Assembly: GCA_903882335.1 (NCBI GenBank)
Contig: CAIRWP010000028.1
Span: 1-32,817 of the forward strand
Reading direction: 5' to 3'
DNA length: 32,817 nucleotides
Source of the DNA: an uncultured Opitutia bacterium
Lineage (GTDB): Bacteria > Verrucomicrobiota > Verrucomicrobiia > Opitutales > UBA953
Numbering within the stretch: the stretch's first letter is position 1; each line of letters begins with the position of its first letter. Below the pieces are notes generated by a model, which made no database searches, had not been told where the DNA came from, and saw nothing but the letters and a program-made list of their open reading frames with translations. The translations under genes were made by a program, and so were the position numbers. Shown here piece by piece: positions 25,200-32,486 of this stretch.

Positions 25200-26510
25200 A
25201 TGATCGACGTCATGGCTCTCCGCCGCCCCGCCCTCCTGCTGGCCGCCACGCTGGCGCTGCGCGGAACCCTCGGTGCCCAGAACCACGAGCCTTTCGAGGA
25301 CCCGCCGATCAACTACTCCACGACGGTGCCGGTGGACGCCGTCTCCCGCCTGAACGCGGCCATGGCGAAACAGGCGGAGGAAATCCGCGGCTGGCCCGCG
25401 CGGCGCCGGTTACGTTGGTTACTCGAGCAGTTGCAGGTGCCGGTGGAGTCCCAGCTGCTCGTCTTCGGCAAGACCAGCCTGCAGCGCGGGCTCATCTCGC
25501 CCGGCAATCCCCGGGCGCTGTATTTCTCCGACGAGGCCTACGTCGGCTGGGTACCCGGCGGTGCCATCGAGATCACCGTCTTCGACCCCGTGCTGGGTGC
25601 GACCTTCTACGTGCTCGACGCCCAGCAGCCAGAGACGGCGCCGTTGATCGCGCGCAGCCAGGAGTGCCTGCTCTGCCACGCTCACCATGATCACACCCCC
25701 TCGCTGCGCGCGCGCTCGGTCTTCCCGGACGCGACCGGCGAACCGCTCAGCGGCTCGGGGAGCTCCAACATCGCGCCGGACACCCCGCTGGCGGAACGCT
25801 GGGGCGGCTGGTACGTCACCGGCCGGCCCAGCGGGCTGCGGCACCGGGGCAACGTCACCGGCAAGACAACCGAGGATTTCACGGGCGACGCCGGGTTGCG
25901 CGGCGAGGTGCGCCCGGAGCTACCCGCCGGCCCCGACGCCGCGCGCTACCCGCGGGCGACGAGCGATATCGTGGCGCTGCTGCTGCATGACCATCAGGTG
26001 CACGTGCACAACGTGCTCTCCGCCGCCAACCAGCAGGCGCGGATCGCGCTCTTCCGCTGGCCGGCGATGCGCGAGCTCCTGCAGCTGCCCGCGAACTCCG
26101 CGCCCGCCGGCTCCTGCCTGGTCGTCCTGAACAGCCAGGCGGAGAAGGTGATCGAAGCCCTGCTGTGCAAGGGCGAGGCAGCCTTCCCGGCCGGGGGCGC
26201 GCAGGGCGACGGGGCCTTCGAGAAAATCTATGCCGCCAGCCGCCGGGCGGACGACCGCGACCGCTCCCTGCGCGACCTCGACCTCCGGACGCGCCTGTTC
26301 AGGTACCGCTGCAGCCCGCTGATCTACGCGCGGACCTTCGAGGCGATGCCCAAGGAACTCCGGACCGTCGTGCTGCGCCGCCTCTCCGTCGGCCTGCGCG
26401 CCGCGACCCCGGCACCGGAGTTCGCCCACCTGCCGGCCGACGAACGCCAGGCCATCCACGAGATCCTGACGGCGACCTTGCCCGACCTTCCCGCGGACTG
26501 GGGGAAGTAG
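25200..26510 (+). CDS. exported mono-haem protein of an uncharacterised family
   Basis: 436 residues from the ATG at 25200 (a second ATG at 25212 is equally compatible). The N-terminus is a signal peptide ending near LGAQ (24-27). I know this architecture only as conserved uncharacterised PVC-type proteins: INYSTTVPVD (37-46), LLVFGKTSLQRGLISP (86-101), RALYFSDEAYVGWVPGG (105-121), then one cytochrome c motif CLLCH (Cys156/Cys159/His160) and WGGWYVTGRPSG (201-212). An electron-transfer or haem-sensing role in the periplasm is inferred from the motif only. The gene follows the sigma factor by 71 bases on the same strand and may belong to its operon. GGGGTGACC before the ATG is a weak ribosome binding site. 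Confidence 0.7.
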   Translation: MIDVMALRRPALLLAATLALRGTLGAQNHEPFEDPPINYSTTVPVDAVSRLNAAMAKQAEEIRGWPARRRLRWLLEQLQVPVESQLLVFGKTSLQRGLISPGNPRALYFSDEAYVGWVPGGAIEITVFDPVLGATFYVLDAQQPETAPLIARSQECLLCHAHHDHTPSLRARSVFPDATGEPLSGSGSSNIAPDTPLAERWGGWYVTGRPSGLRHRGNVTGKTTEDFTGDAGLRGEVRPELPAGPDAARYPRATSDIVALLLHDHQVHVHNVLSAANQQARIALFRWPAMRELLQLPANSAPAGSCLVVLNSQAEKVIEALLCKGEAAFPAGGAQGDGAFEKIYAASRRADDRDRSLRDLDLRTRLFRYRCSPLIYARTFEAMPKELRTVVLRRLSVGLRAATPAPEFAHLPADERQAIHEILTATLPDLPADWGK

Positions 26511-26520
26511 GCGGAGACGA

Positions 26521-26552
26521 CGAAGGCCGGACCCTCGCGGGACCGGCCTTCG
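26521..26552. terminator. long hairpin between convergent genes
   Basis: A perfect 10-bp stem CGAAGGCCGG (26521-26530) and CCGGCCTTCG (26543-26552), continued inside by CCC/GGG after one A-A mismatch and closed by TCGC. It lies in the 65-base gap between the haem gene and the convergent SGNH hydrolase. There is no T-run on either side, yet the position fits a bidirectional terminator. Confidence 0.6.
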
Positions 26553-26575
26553 GAAACCTGGGGTGAGACGGCGGC

Positions 26576-27382
26576 TTACTTGGCGAGCGCGGCGAGCTTC
26601 TCGCGGATGGCGTCGGCCTCGATCTGGTAGCCCTTGGCGTTCAGGTGCAGCAGGTCGGGCATGATCTCCTTGGAGAGCGTGCCGTCGGCGGTAAGGAACT
26701 TCGGTCCGATGTCGAAGTAGTGCACCTTCTGGCCGTCGTCGAACTTGGCGATCAGGGCGTTGACGGCCTTGTTCTTGGTCCGGCCGGGGTTGTTGGCCTC
26801 GCCGGCGCCGCGCGGGAAGATCGCGAGGAGCAGGACCTTGGTATCGGCCGAACGCTTATGGATGGCGGCGATGATGTTCTTGATGCCGCCCGCGATCTGC
26901 TCGGGGGAGTTCTCGGCGACGCCGGCGTTGTTGGTGCCGATCATGAGGACGACGACCTTCGGCTTGATGCCTTCGAACTCGCCGTTCTCGACGCGCCAGA
27001 GCACGTGCTGGACGCGGTCGCCGCCGATGCCGAAGTTCACGGCCTTGTACTGGGCGTATTCTTTCTCGAAGAGCGCCTTCTGGCCGTTCCAACCGGCGGT
27101 GATGGAGTCACCGAGGAAGACGACCTGGGCTTCGCCCTTCTTGGCGAGCGCGACGAAGGATTCGTGCGACTTCACGAAACCGGCCTGCGGCTGGCCGTCG
27201 TTGCCGAGCTTAGGGGCGGCGACATCGGCGGGCTGGGCGGGCAGCTTCACCGCCGGGGCCTTGGCCGCGGGGGCCTTGGCGGCCGGCTTGACGTCGGCGG
27301 CGGGCTTCTTCGCCTCGTCGGCGGCGAAGGCGGAGGCACCGAGGAAGGCGGCGCCGAGGAACAGGGTATGGAGGGGCTTCAT
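26576..27382 (-). CDS. secreted SGNH/GDSL-family hydrolase
   Basis: 268 residues from the ATG at 27382. A signal peptide covers about 1-21, then a Lys/Ala/Pro-rich linker to about 55. SGNH blocks: VVFLGDSITAGW (87-98, nucleophile Ser93), FGIGGDRVQHVLWR (117-130, block II Gly), MIGTNN (147-152, block III Asn151), and DLLHLNAKGY (243-252, Asp243 and His246). The spacing resembles the PAF-acetylhydrolase-like subgroup. It removes an ester such as acetyl, probably from a carbohydrate or lipid outside the cytoplasm; the substrate is not readable. The leader is CTGCTCCCACCCC before the ATG with no Shine-Dalgarno sequence. Transcription diverges from the cupin gene. Confidence 0.92.
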   Translation of the reverse strand: MKPLHTLFLGAAFLGASAFAADEAKKPAADVKPAAKAPAAKAPAVKLPAQPADVAAPKLGNDGQPQAGFVKSHESFVALAKKGEAQVVFLGDSITAGWNGQKALFEKEYAQYKAVNFGIGGDRVQHVLWRVENGEFEGIKPKVVVLMIGTNNAGVAENSPEQIAGGIKNIIAAIHKRSADTKVLLLAIFPRGAGEANNPGRTKNKAVNALIAKFDDGQKVHYFDIGPKFLTADGTLSKEIMPDLLHLNAKGYQIEADAIREKLAALAK

Positions 27383-27402
27383 GGGGTGGGAGCAGGACAA
27401 TG

Positions 27403-27431
27403 CTTCTCGCCCCGTGGTTCCCGCCTGTCAA
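27403..27431 (-). promoter_or_regulatory. candidate promoter of the SGNH hydrolase gene
   Basis: On the minus strand TTGACA (27431 to 27426) is followed after 17 bases by GAGAAG (27408 to 27403), a weak -10. It would start a transcript about 15 bases before the ATG, right at a CATTGTC heptamer. Such a short leader suits a start codon without a Shine-Dalgarno sequence. Confidence 0.3.
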
Positions 27432-27483
27432 CGCGCCGTTGCGGACGCTTGCCCTGCGGGCGGAGCTCGGCCAGCGTCGGACC

Positions 27484-27894
27484 ATGAGCAAACCCCTGCG
27501 TTTCGTGACCAAGGCCGAGGCCCTCAAGGAGGAATACAAAGGTCGCACCAACTACTGGCTGACCCGGCCGGAGCTCACCGGCGCGAAGGACCTGCAGGTC
27601 TGCGAGGCCACCTTGCCCGCCGGCGAAGGGCATGCCTTCCACACCCATCCTGAGCTCGAGGAGATGATCTACGTGCTCGCCGGCGAGGTGGAGCAGTGGG
27701 TCGAGACCGAGAAGCGCGTCCTGCGGCCCGGCGACAGCGCGCACATCCCCGCCGGCGTCGTGCACGCGACGTTCAACGCCTCGCAGGCCGACGCGACGAT
27801 CCTGGCGATCCTCTCGCCCGGCGCGAGCCAGGGCCCCTTCATGGTCGACGTCAGCGGCGAGTCCCCGTGGAAGGAACTGCGCGCGCAGGGATGA
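27484..27894 (+). CDS. small single-domain cupin
   Basis: 136 residues, one cupin domain. The first motif G-x5-H-x-H-x4-E-x6-G is complete (Gly47, His53, His55, Glu60, Gly67). The second, PGDSAHIPAGVVHATFN (82-98), supplies His94. It therefore has a full set of metal ligands. The fold is shared by dioxygenases, sugar isomerases and sensors, so the reaction cannot be assigned. No signal peptide, so cytoplasmic. The ATG at 27484 gives the natural N-terminus SKPLRFVTK. Its stop overlaps the next start as ATGA, so it is translationally coupled to the VTT membrane protein. Confidence 0.88.
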   Translation: MSKPLRFVTKAEALKEEYKGRTNYWLTRPELTGAKDLQVCEATLPAGEGHAFHTHPELEEMIYVLAGEVEQWVETEKRVLRPGDSAHIPAGVVHATFNASQADATILAILSPGASQGPFMVDVSGESPWKELRAQG

Positions 27895-28535
27895 ATTGGT
27901 TCGCCCGCCACCGCGTCCTGCTCGTCAGCGCCGCGCTCGTGCTGCTCGGCGCGATCGTGCCCTACCTGATCTGGGGCGACGCGTTGGAGGCGGCGTTCTC
28001 GGTCGAAGGGGCGCGCGCCTGGATGTCCGGCTACGGCGCAGGCGCGGGCCTCGCCGGGATCGGCCTGCTCGTCGCCGACCTCCTCCTGCCGATCCCGAGC
28101 ACGCTCGTGATGTCGGCCCTCGGCCTCGCTTACGGTACCTGGCTCGGCGGGCTCTACGCCGCGGCCGGCACGATGCTCGCCGGGCTCGTCGCCTACGCCC
28201 TCAGCCGCTGGCTGGGCCGGCCGCTCGCGCTGCGCCTCGCGGGCGAGGAAGGCCTGCGCGCCGGTGAAGGGCTCTTCGCCCGCGGCGGTGCCTGGCTCGT
28301 GGCGGGCTCGCGTTGCCTCCCGATCCTTCCCGAGGCGGTGGCGTGCCTCGCTGGCCTGCATCGCATGCCGTTCCGGACCTTCCTCTTCGCGCTGGCCTGC
28401 GGCAGCGTGCCGACGGGGTTCCTCTTCGCCGGCATCGGCGCGCTGGGCCAGGCGGAGCCGGCCTGGGCGCTGGGCCTGAGCGTGGTCGTCCCCGTGGCGC
28501 TCTGGCTGGCCGCGCGACGCTGGTTCCCGCGCTGA
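27891..28535 (+). CDS. VTT-domain (TVP38/TMEM64, DedA-like) membrane protein
   Basis: 214 residues, an integral membrane protein with about five hydrophobic segments (near 8-24, 46-60, 66-100, 155-180 and 185-205). The VTT core is visible: DLLLPIPSTLVMSALG, AYGTWLGGLYAAAGTMLAG, then SRCLPILPEAVACLAG and a final glycine-rich helix. The superfamily includes lipid scramblase or flippase-like proteins of the inner membrane; transport of a lipid carrier is possible but not shown. AGGG directly precedes the ATG. It overlaps the cupin by four bases and ends three bases from the convergent DUF1080 gene. Confidence 0.85.
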   Translation: MNWFARHRVLLVSAALVLLGAIVPYLIWGDALEAAFSVEGARAWMSGYGAGAGLAGIGLLVADLLLPIPSTLVMSALGLAYGTWLGGLYAAAGTMLAGLVAYALSRWLGRPLALRLAGEEGLRAGEGLFARGGAWLVAGSRCLPILPEAVACLAGLHRMPFRTFLFALACGSVPTGFLFAGIGALGQAEPAWALGLSVVVPVALWLAARRWFPR

Positions 28536-28538
28536 GGC

Positions 28539-29213
28539 CTACTTCAGTTCCTTGATCCGGACACCGCGGTACCAGACGCGCTTCGCCTCATCCTGGAAGC
28601 CGATGTGCCCGTCGGCCGGGCGGTCCTTCATCGGCGACTTATCCAACGCCAGTACGATGGTGCGCTCACCGTTGAAATCGACCTGCAGGAGGTCGGCCTG
28701 GAGGGTGAGCGTGTAGCGGTTCCACTCGCCCGCGGGTTTCACCATGTTCCGCGCCGCCGCCATCGCGCGGATGATCCCGCCGCAATCATGGTGGCCCGGC
28801 TTCGCCAGGCCGTGCGTGTCGAGGATCTGCAGCTCGATGCCACGGTCGACCGGATTAAGGGGGTCGGCCACGCGGAAGAAGACACCGGAGTTGCCGGTCC
28901 GTTCGAACTTGAATTCGAGGTCGAGGACGAAGTCGCGGTACTTGCGCTCGGTGAAAAGGTACGCATCGAAGCGCTTCCAGCCCGTCTCGCCGGGGCGCGG
29001 CTTGAGGGTGACGGTACCGTCGGCCTCGTAGACCCAGTTGCCCTTCGTGCGCCAGCCGGCGAGGTCCTGGCCGTTGAACAACGGGACGAAGCCGGGCGCG
29101 TCGGCCGGCGGGTGGGCCACGGCGGGCACCGTCGGGCTGACCGGGAATGGTTCGCTCGCGGGACGGGCGAGCGACGGCAGGAGGAGGCAGGCGAGTAGGA
29201 GCGGGGTACGCAT
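28539..29213 (-). CDS. secreted DUF1080 protein (3-keto-glycoside hydrolase-like)
   Basis: 224 residues. A signal peptide covers about 1-19, then a Pro-rich stretch. One DUF1080 beta-jelly-roll domain follows: FVPLFNGQDLAGWRTKGNW (42-60), FKFERTGNSGVFFR (101-114), RGIELQILDTHG (124-135), HDCGGIIRAMAA (142-153), PAGEWNRYTLT (160-170) and GHIGFQDE (202-209). Some characterised members cleave 3-keto-disaccharides; many act in glycan breakdown in Bacteroidota and PVC bacteria. It is coded 11 bases after the secreted alpha/beta hydrolase. The leader is CCCGCCACC before the ATG. Confidence 0.9.
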   Translation of the reverse strand: MRTPLLLACLLLPSLARPASEPFPVSPTVPAVAHPPADAPGFVPLFNGQDLAGWRTKGNWVYEADGTVTLKPRPGETGWKRFDAYLFTERKYRDFVLDLEFKFERTGNSGVFFRVADPLNPVDRGIELQILDTHGLAKPGHHDCGGIIRAMAAARNMVKPAGEWNRYTLTLQADLLQVDFNGERTIVLALDKSPMKDRPADGHIGFQDEAKRVWYRGVRIKELK

Positions 29214-29224
29214 GGTGGCGGGAA

Positions 29225-30361
29225 TCAAGGGAGACGCAGGGTGGCGGTCGGCGTGGATGGGGCGTCGAAGCGCTCGCTCAACCAAGCGCTCAGCTGGGCC
29301 GGCGACGCGGGCGTCGGGATCGCGGTCAGCGCCACGCGGCCGTTGACCGTGACCTTGACCGGGCGGGCGAGGTCGTCGACGAGCCCCTCGCGTAAGCGCA
29401 GCGTCAGGCCCGCAGGGACGTCGCCCTCGAGGACGATCTCCTGGCCGCGGGCGGTCGCGACGATCTTCTGGCCGGGCTTCGCGACGCCGGCGGGGAGCTC
29501 CAACCAATAGAAACGGTCGTGCGTGACGCCGGTCTGCACCCAGACGACCTTGCCGGGCCAGGCGACGCGGGTGAACTTGGCCATCCAGGGCAAGGCCTCG
29601 GCGTCCTTGCGGTCCATCCAATGCGGCAGACCGGGGTACACGCGCCCGAGATGCTCGTAACCGGCGGGGTCCTCCAGCCGCAAGCGACCGAACTCGGCGA
29701 TCTTCTCCGCGACGACCTTGTTGCGGTTATAAGCTGCGTCCGCCCCGCCGACGAACATGGCGAAGGGGAGATTACGTACGCCGAGGGTGTTCACGCCGTT
29801 CGTATGCCCCGCCATCATCGCGGCGGCAGCAAACCGGTCGGCCATCCGCGGGGCGAGCTGCCAGACCCCGTCGCCACCGGCGGAATAACCGAGCAGGTAG
29901 ACCTTGTCCGGGTGCACGCCGCGGACCGCGATGAAATCCTGGATCAGCCGGTCGAAGAGACGGTCGATGTGCGGCTCGTGCCAGAGGTTCCACGTGTTGG
30001 TCGGGGCACGCGGCGCGACCACGATGCCCTCGGGCGGGGCGTAGAGCCGGATCTGGTTGCGCCACTGCTGGTCGTTGACCTCGGCCGGGGCACCGCCGCC
30101 GCCGTGCATCGAGATCCAGAGGCTCCGCTCGCCCTCGGGGGCGAGGTTGAATTCCCGCTCCAGCCAGCGGAGGGACTTGTCCCCGTCCTTGATCTCGCGG
30201 GCGGCCACCTCGGCGGCGCGCTCGGCCCGGAGCTCCGTCCGGCGGCGCGCTTCGGCCACCTGCAACGGCGAGAGAGGCGGTATCGCGGAGACCGGGCCAC
30301 CGAGGACGACCAGCGCGGCGAGCAGCAAGAGCAAGAGGAAGGGACGGGGGCGCCTGACCAT
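29225..30361 (-). CDS. secreted alpha/beta hydrolase (depolymerase/esterase-like)
   Basis: 378 residues. A signal peptide covers about 1-26 (Arg-rich start, long Leu run, Val-Ser-Ala). The alpha/beta-hydrolase core has the oxyanion loop HGGGG (86-90), nucleophile elbow GYSAGGDG (158-165, Ser160), a probable acid at Asp208 in GGADAAYNR, and His247 in LPHWMD. It resembles the polyhydroxybutyrate depolymerase/feruloyl esterase-like group often called predicted peptidases. Residues from about 265 to the end look like a small beta domain. The substrate is unknown; an esterase acting on plant or algal polymer is plausible. First gene of a two-gene operon with DUF1080. It diverges from the S9 peptidase across 83 bases. 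Confidence 0.8.
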   Translation of the reverse strand: MVRRPRPFLLLLLLAALVVLGGPVSAIPPLSPLQVAEARRRTELRAERAAEVAAREIKDGDKSLRWLEREFNLAPEGERSLWISMHGGGGAPAEVNDQQWRNQIRLYAPPEGIVVAPRAPTNTWNLWHEPHIDRLFDRLIQDFIAVRGVHPDKVYLLGYSAGGDGVWQLAPRMADRFAAAAMMAGHTNGVNTLGVRNLPFAMFVGGADAAYNRNKVVAEKIAEFGRLRLEDPAGYEHLGRVYPGLPHWMDRKDAEALPWMAKFTRVAWPGKVVWVQTGVTHDRFYWLELPAGVAKPGQKIVATARGQEIVLEGDVPAGLTLRLREGLVDDLARPVKVTVNGRVALTAIPTPASPAQLSAWLSERFDAPSTPTATLRLP

Positions 30362-30405
30362 AGCCTAGACCTAGCCACCGGCCTTGCGGAGGCGAGCCAT
30401 CTTCT

Positions 30406-30421
30406 GAGGTCGACCGACCTC
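30406..30421. promoter_or_regulatory. 16-bp inverted repeat in the hydrolase/peptidase gap
   Basis: GAGGTCG (30406-30412), two bases, then CGACCTC (30415-30421), perfect arms. It lies in the 83-base divergent gap and is followed five bases later by a second inverted repeat over the peptidase ribosome binding site. It could be an operator or a leader hairpin. Confidence 0.5.
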
Positions 30422-30426
30422 CCTCA

Positions 30427-30443
30427 CCTCCTTTTAAAGGAGG
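30427..30443 (+). promoter_or_regulatory. Shine-Dalgarno inside a perfect palindrome
   Basis: CCTCCTTT (30427-30434), one base, AAAGGAGG (30436-30443), ending one base before the ATG at 30445. AAAGGAGG is the strongest Shine-Dalgarno sequence in the window, though spaced very close to the start. In RNA the CCTCC arm can pair with GGAGG and hide it. Confidence 0.6.
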
Positions 30444-30444
30444 C

Positions 30445-32364
30445 ATGGCCCGCCCCGCCCTCGCTTTCCTGCTGTCGCTCCTGCTCGTGACGGCCGCGGA
30501 GATCCCGCCGAACCTCGTCGTCGAAGGCGTGCCGCCGATCCCACCCGAGCTGCGGACGCAGGTCGAACCCTACCTCAATCTCGGCGGGGCGAGTTTCCGC
30601 GGCTGGCACGGCGCCCGGCGCGAGGCGATGGTCACGACGCGCATCGGCGACGCGACGCACCTCCATCGCCTGGCGGAACCGAAGGGCAAGCGCGTCCCGC
30701 TGACCCGCGGACCCGAACCGATCCGCAACGGCGCCTTCCAACCCGGCGGCACGAAGCTGCTCTACGTCGCCGACCAAGGCGGCGACGAGAACTACCAGCT
30801 CTGGCTGGTCGACACCGCCGACCCGAAGGCGACGCCGGCGCGGCTCACCGACGGGAAGTCTCGCAACACGGACGCCATCTGGTCGAAGGACGGCCAGTGG
30901 ATCGCCTACGCGACCAACCGGCGCGAGGTGAAGGCGAGCGACATCGTCCTCGTGCAAGCCGCGGATCCGCGGGAGGAGCGCGTGCTGCTCCGCCACGACA
31001 CCCCGGGCTGGGGCATCGCGGATTGGTCGGCGGATGGGACGAAGCTCCTTCTCCGCGTGGCCAACGGCCAGGAGGACACCCGGCTGTGGACCGCCGACGT
31101 CGCCACGGGCGCCAAGGTCCAGGTTTCGCCGAAGACCGGCCGGCGCATCCTCGCGCAAGCGCGGTTCGGCGACGGCGACCGGGCGGTCTTCGCGCTGAGC
31201 GATCATGAGTCGGATTTCCTCGACGTGGTGCGCCTCGAGCTCGCGACGGGGGAACTGCGCCGCCTCGGGCCGGCCCCGCGCTGGGATGCCGAGGAGCTCG
31301 CGCTCTCCGCGGACGGCCGTCTCCTGGCCTACACGCGCAACGAGGAGGGTTGGTCGGTGCTCCACGTGCGCGACCTGACCGACGGGCGGGAACGCGCGCT
31401 CCCCGCGGTGCCCGCCGGGGTGCTCTCGGCCCTGGCCTGGCGACCCGGCAGCCATGAGCTCGGCTTCTCGCTCAACAGCGAGGAGACGGCGGCCGACGCC
31501 TGGTCCGTCGACCTCGACGCCGGGACCGCAACGCGCTGGACCGACCGGACGAGCAAGCCGAAGCAGGCCATCGCCGTGCCGGCGCCGCGCGTCGTGCGCG
31601 CGCCGAGTTTCGACGGGCTCAGCATCCCCGCGCTCGTCTACGAACCCGACCCCGTCAGGTTCCCCGGCAAGCGCCCCGCGCTCTTCCTCCTCCACGGCGG
31701 GCCCGAAGGCCAGTCGCGCCCGGGCTACCGCGGGAACCTGCTCTACTACCTGAACGAGCTGGGCGTGGCGCTCATTTATCCGAACGTGCGCGGGTCCACC
31801 GGCTACGGCCGGCGTTACCTCTCCTTGGACAACGTCCTGAAACGCGAGGACTCGGTCAAGGACGTCGGCGCCCTGCTAGATTGGGCCGCCCAGGAACCGC
31901 GGCTCGACGCGACCCGCTTCGCCGTCTCCGGCGGCAGCTACGGCGGCTACCTGAGCCTGGCCTGCCTCGCGACCTACCCCGACCGTTTCCGCTGCGGCGT
32001 GGACAACGTCGGCATCGCGAACTTCGTCACGTTCCTCCGCGATACCTCCGACTACCGCCGCGGCAACCGCCGGCTGGAATACGGCGACGAGCGCAAACCC
32101 GAGGTGCGGGAGTTTCTCGAACGGATCTCCCCGGCGAACCAGGCCGAACGTATCAAGGCACCCCTCCTCATCGTCCAGGGCCGCAACGACCCCCGGGTCC
32201 CGGTGACGGAGGCCGAGCGGATGCGGGACGCCGTCCGGGCCAAGGGCGGACGGGTCTGGTACGTGATGGCCAAGGACGAGGGCCATGGCTTCGTGAAGAA
32301 GTCCAACGCGGACTTCCAGTTCCTCGCCACCGCGCTCTTCCTGCGGACGCACCTCTTGGACTGA
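30445..32364 (+). CDS. exported S9 prolyl oligopeptidase family peptidase
   Basis: 639 residues. A signal peptide covers about 1-18. Residues about 40-380 form a TolB/WD-like beta-propeller with recurring units of the type Asp-Gly-x-x-x-Ala-Tyr (DGQWIAYATN, DGTKLLLRVA, DGRLLAYTRN). The catalytic domain follows: FLLHGGPEGQSR, NVRGSTGYGRRY, nucleophile GGSYGGY (Ser498), GRNDPRVP (Asp582) and DEGHGF (His614). This is the S9C acylaminoacyl-peptidase-like arrangement. It cleaves peptides outside the cytoplasm. It starts at the only convincing Shine-Dalgarno site in the window, which lies inside a palindrome and so may be translationally controlled. Confidence 0.93.
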   Translation: MARPALAFLLSLLLVTAAEIPPNLVVEGVPPIPPELRTQVEPYLNLGGASFRGWHGARREAMVTTRIGDATHLHRLAEPKGKRVPLTRGPEPIRNGAFQPGGTKLLYVADQGGDENYQLWLVDTADPKATPARLTDGKSRNTDAIWSKDGQWIAYATNRREVKASDIVLVQAADPREERVLLRHDTPGWGIADWSADGTKLLLRVANGQEDTRLWTADVATGAKVQVSPKTGRRILAQARFGDGDRAVFALSDHESDFLDVVRLELATGELRRLGPAPRWDAEELALSADGRLLAYTRNEEGWSVLHVRDLTDGRERALPAVPAGVLSALAWRPGSHELGFSLNSEETAADAWSVDLDAGTATRWTDRTSKPKQAIAVPAPRVVRAPSFDGLSIPALVYEPDPVRFPGKRPALFLLHGGPEGQSRPGYRGNLLYYLNELGVALIYPNVRGSTGYGRRYLSLDNVLKREDSVKDVGALLDWAAQEPRLDATRFAVSGGSYGGYLSLACLATYPDRFRCGVDNVGIANFVTFLRDTSDYRRGNRRLEYGDERKPEVREFLERISPANQAERIKAPLLIVQGRNDPRVPVTEAERMRDAVRAKGGRVWYVMAKDEGHGFVKKSNADFQFLATALFLRTHLLD

Positions 32365-32371
32365 GCGACCC

Positions 32372-32385
32372 TGTAAACGATTACA
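32372..32385. promoter_or_regulatory. LacI/GalR-type operator-like site upstream of hppA
   Basis: TGTAAACGATTACA is a near-perfect 14-bp palindrome (one mismatched pair) with a central CG and TGTAA/TTACA ends, the form typical of LacI/GalR-family operators such as cre sites. It begins 8 bases after the peptidase stop and 115 bases before the hppA start. No regulator gene is in the window. Confidence 0.45.
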
Positions 32386-32426
32386 AATGACGGCGGCGAC
32401 CGGGAGTTTCCCCTCGCTCGCGGGCG

Positions 32427-32467
32427 GATAATCAGCATAAATCAGCCCATGGCCGCACCCCGCGGCC
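32427..32467 (+). promoter_or_regulatory. possible hppA -10, direct repeat and leader hairpin
   Basis: GATAAT (32427-32432) matches five of six -10 positions, without a clear -35. It overlaps two direct copies of AATCAGC (32430-32436 and 32440-32446). A hairpin GGCCGC (32451-32456) with GCGGCC (32462-32467) lies 19 bases before the ATG. Confidence 0.3.
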
Positions 32468-32486
32468 GTACCCCAATACCCTCCCC

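Noticed and set aside
29204-29222. GCCACCATG start context resembling a eukaryotic Kozak sequence
   Set aside because: It is one example of the general C-rich leader in this window; gene density, operons and export signals are bacterial.
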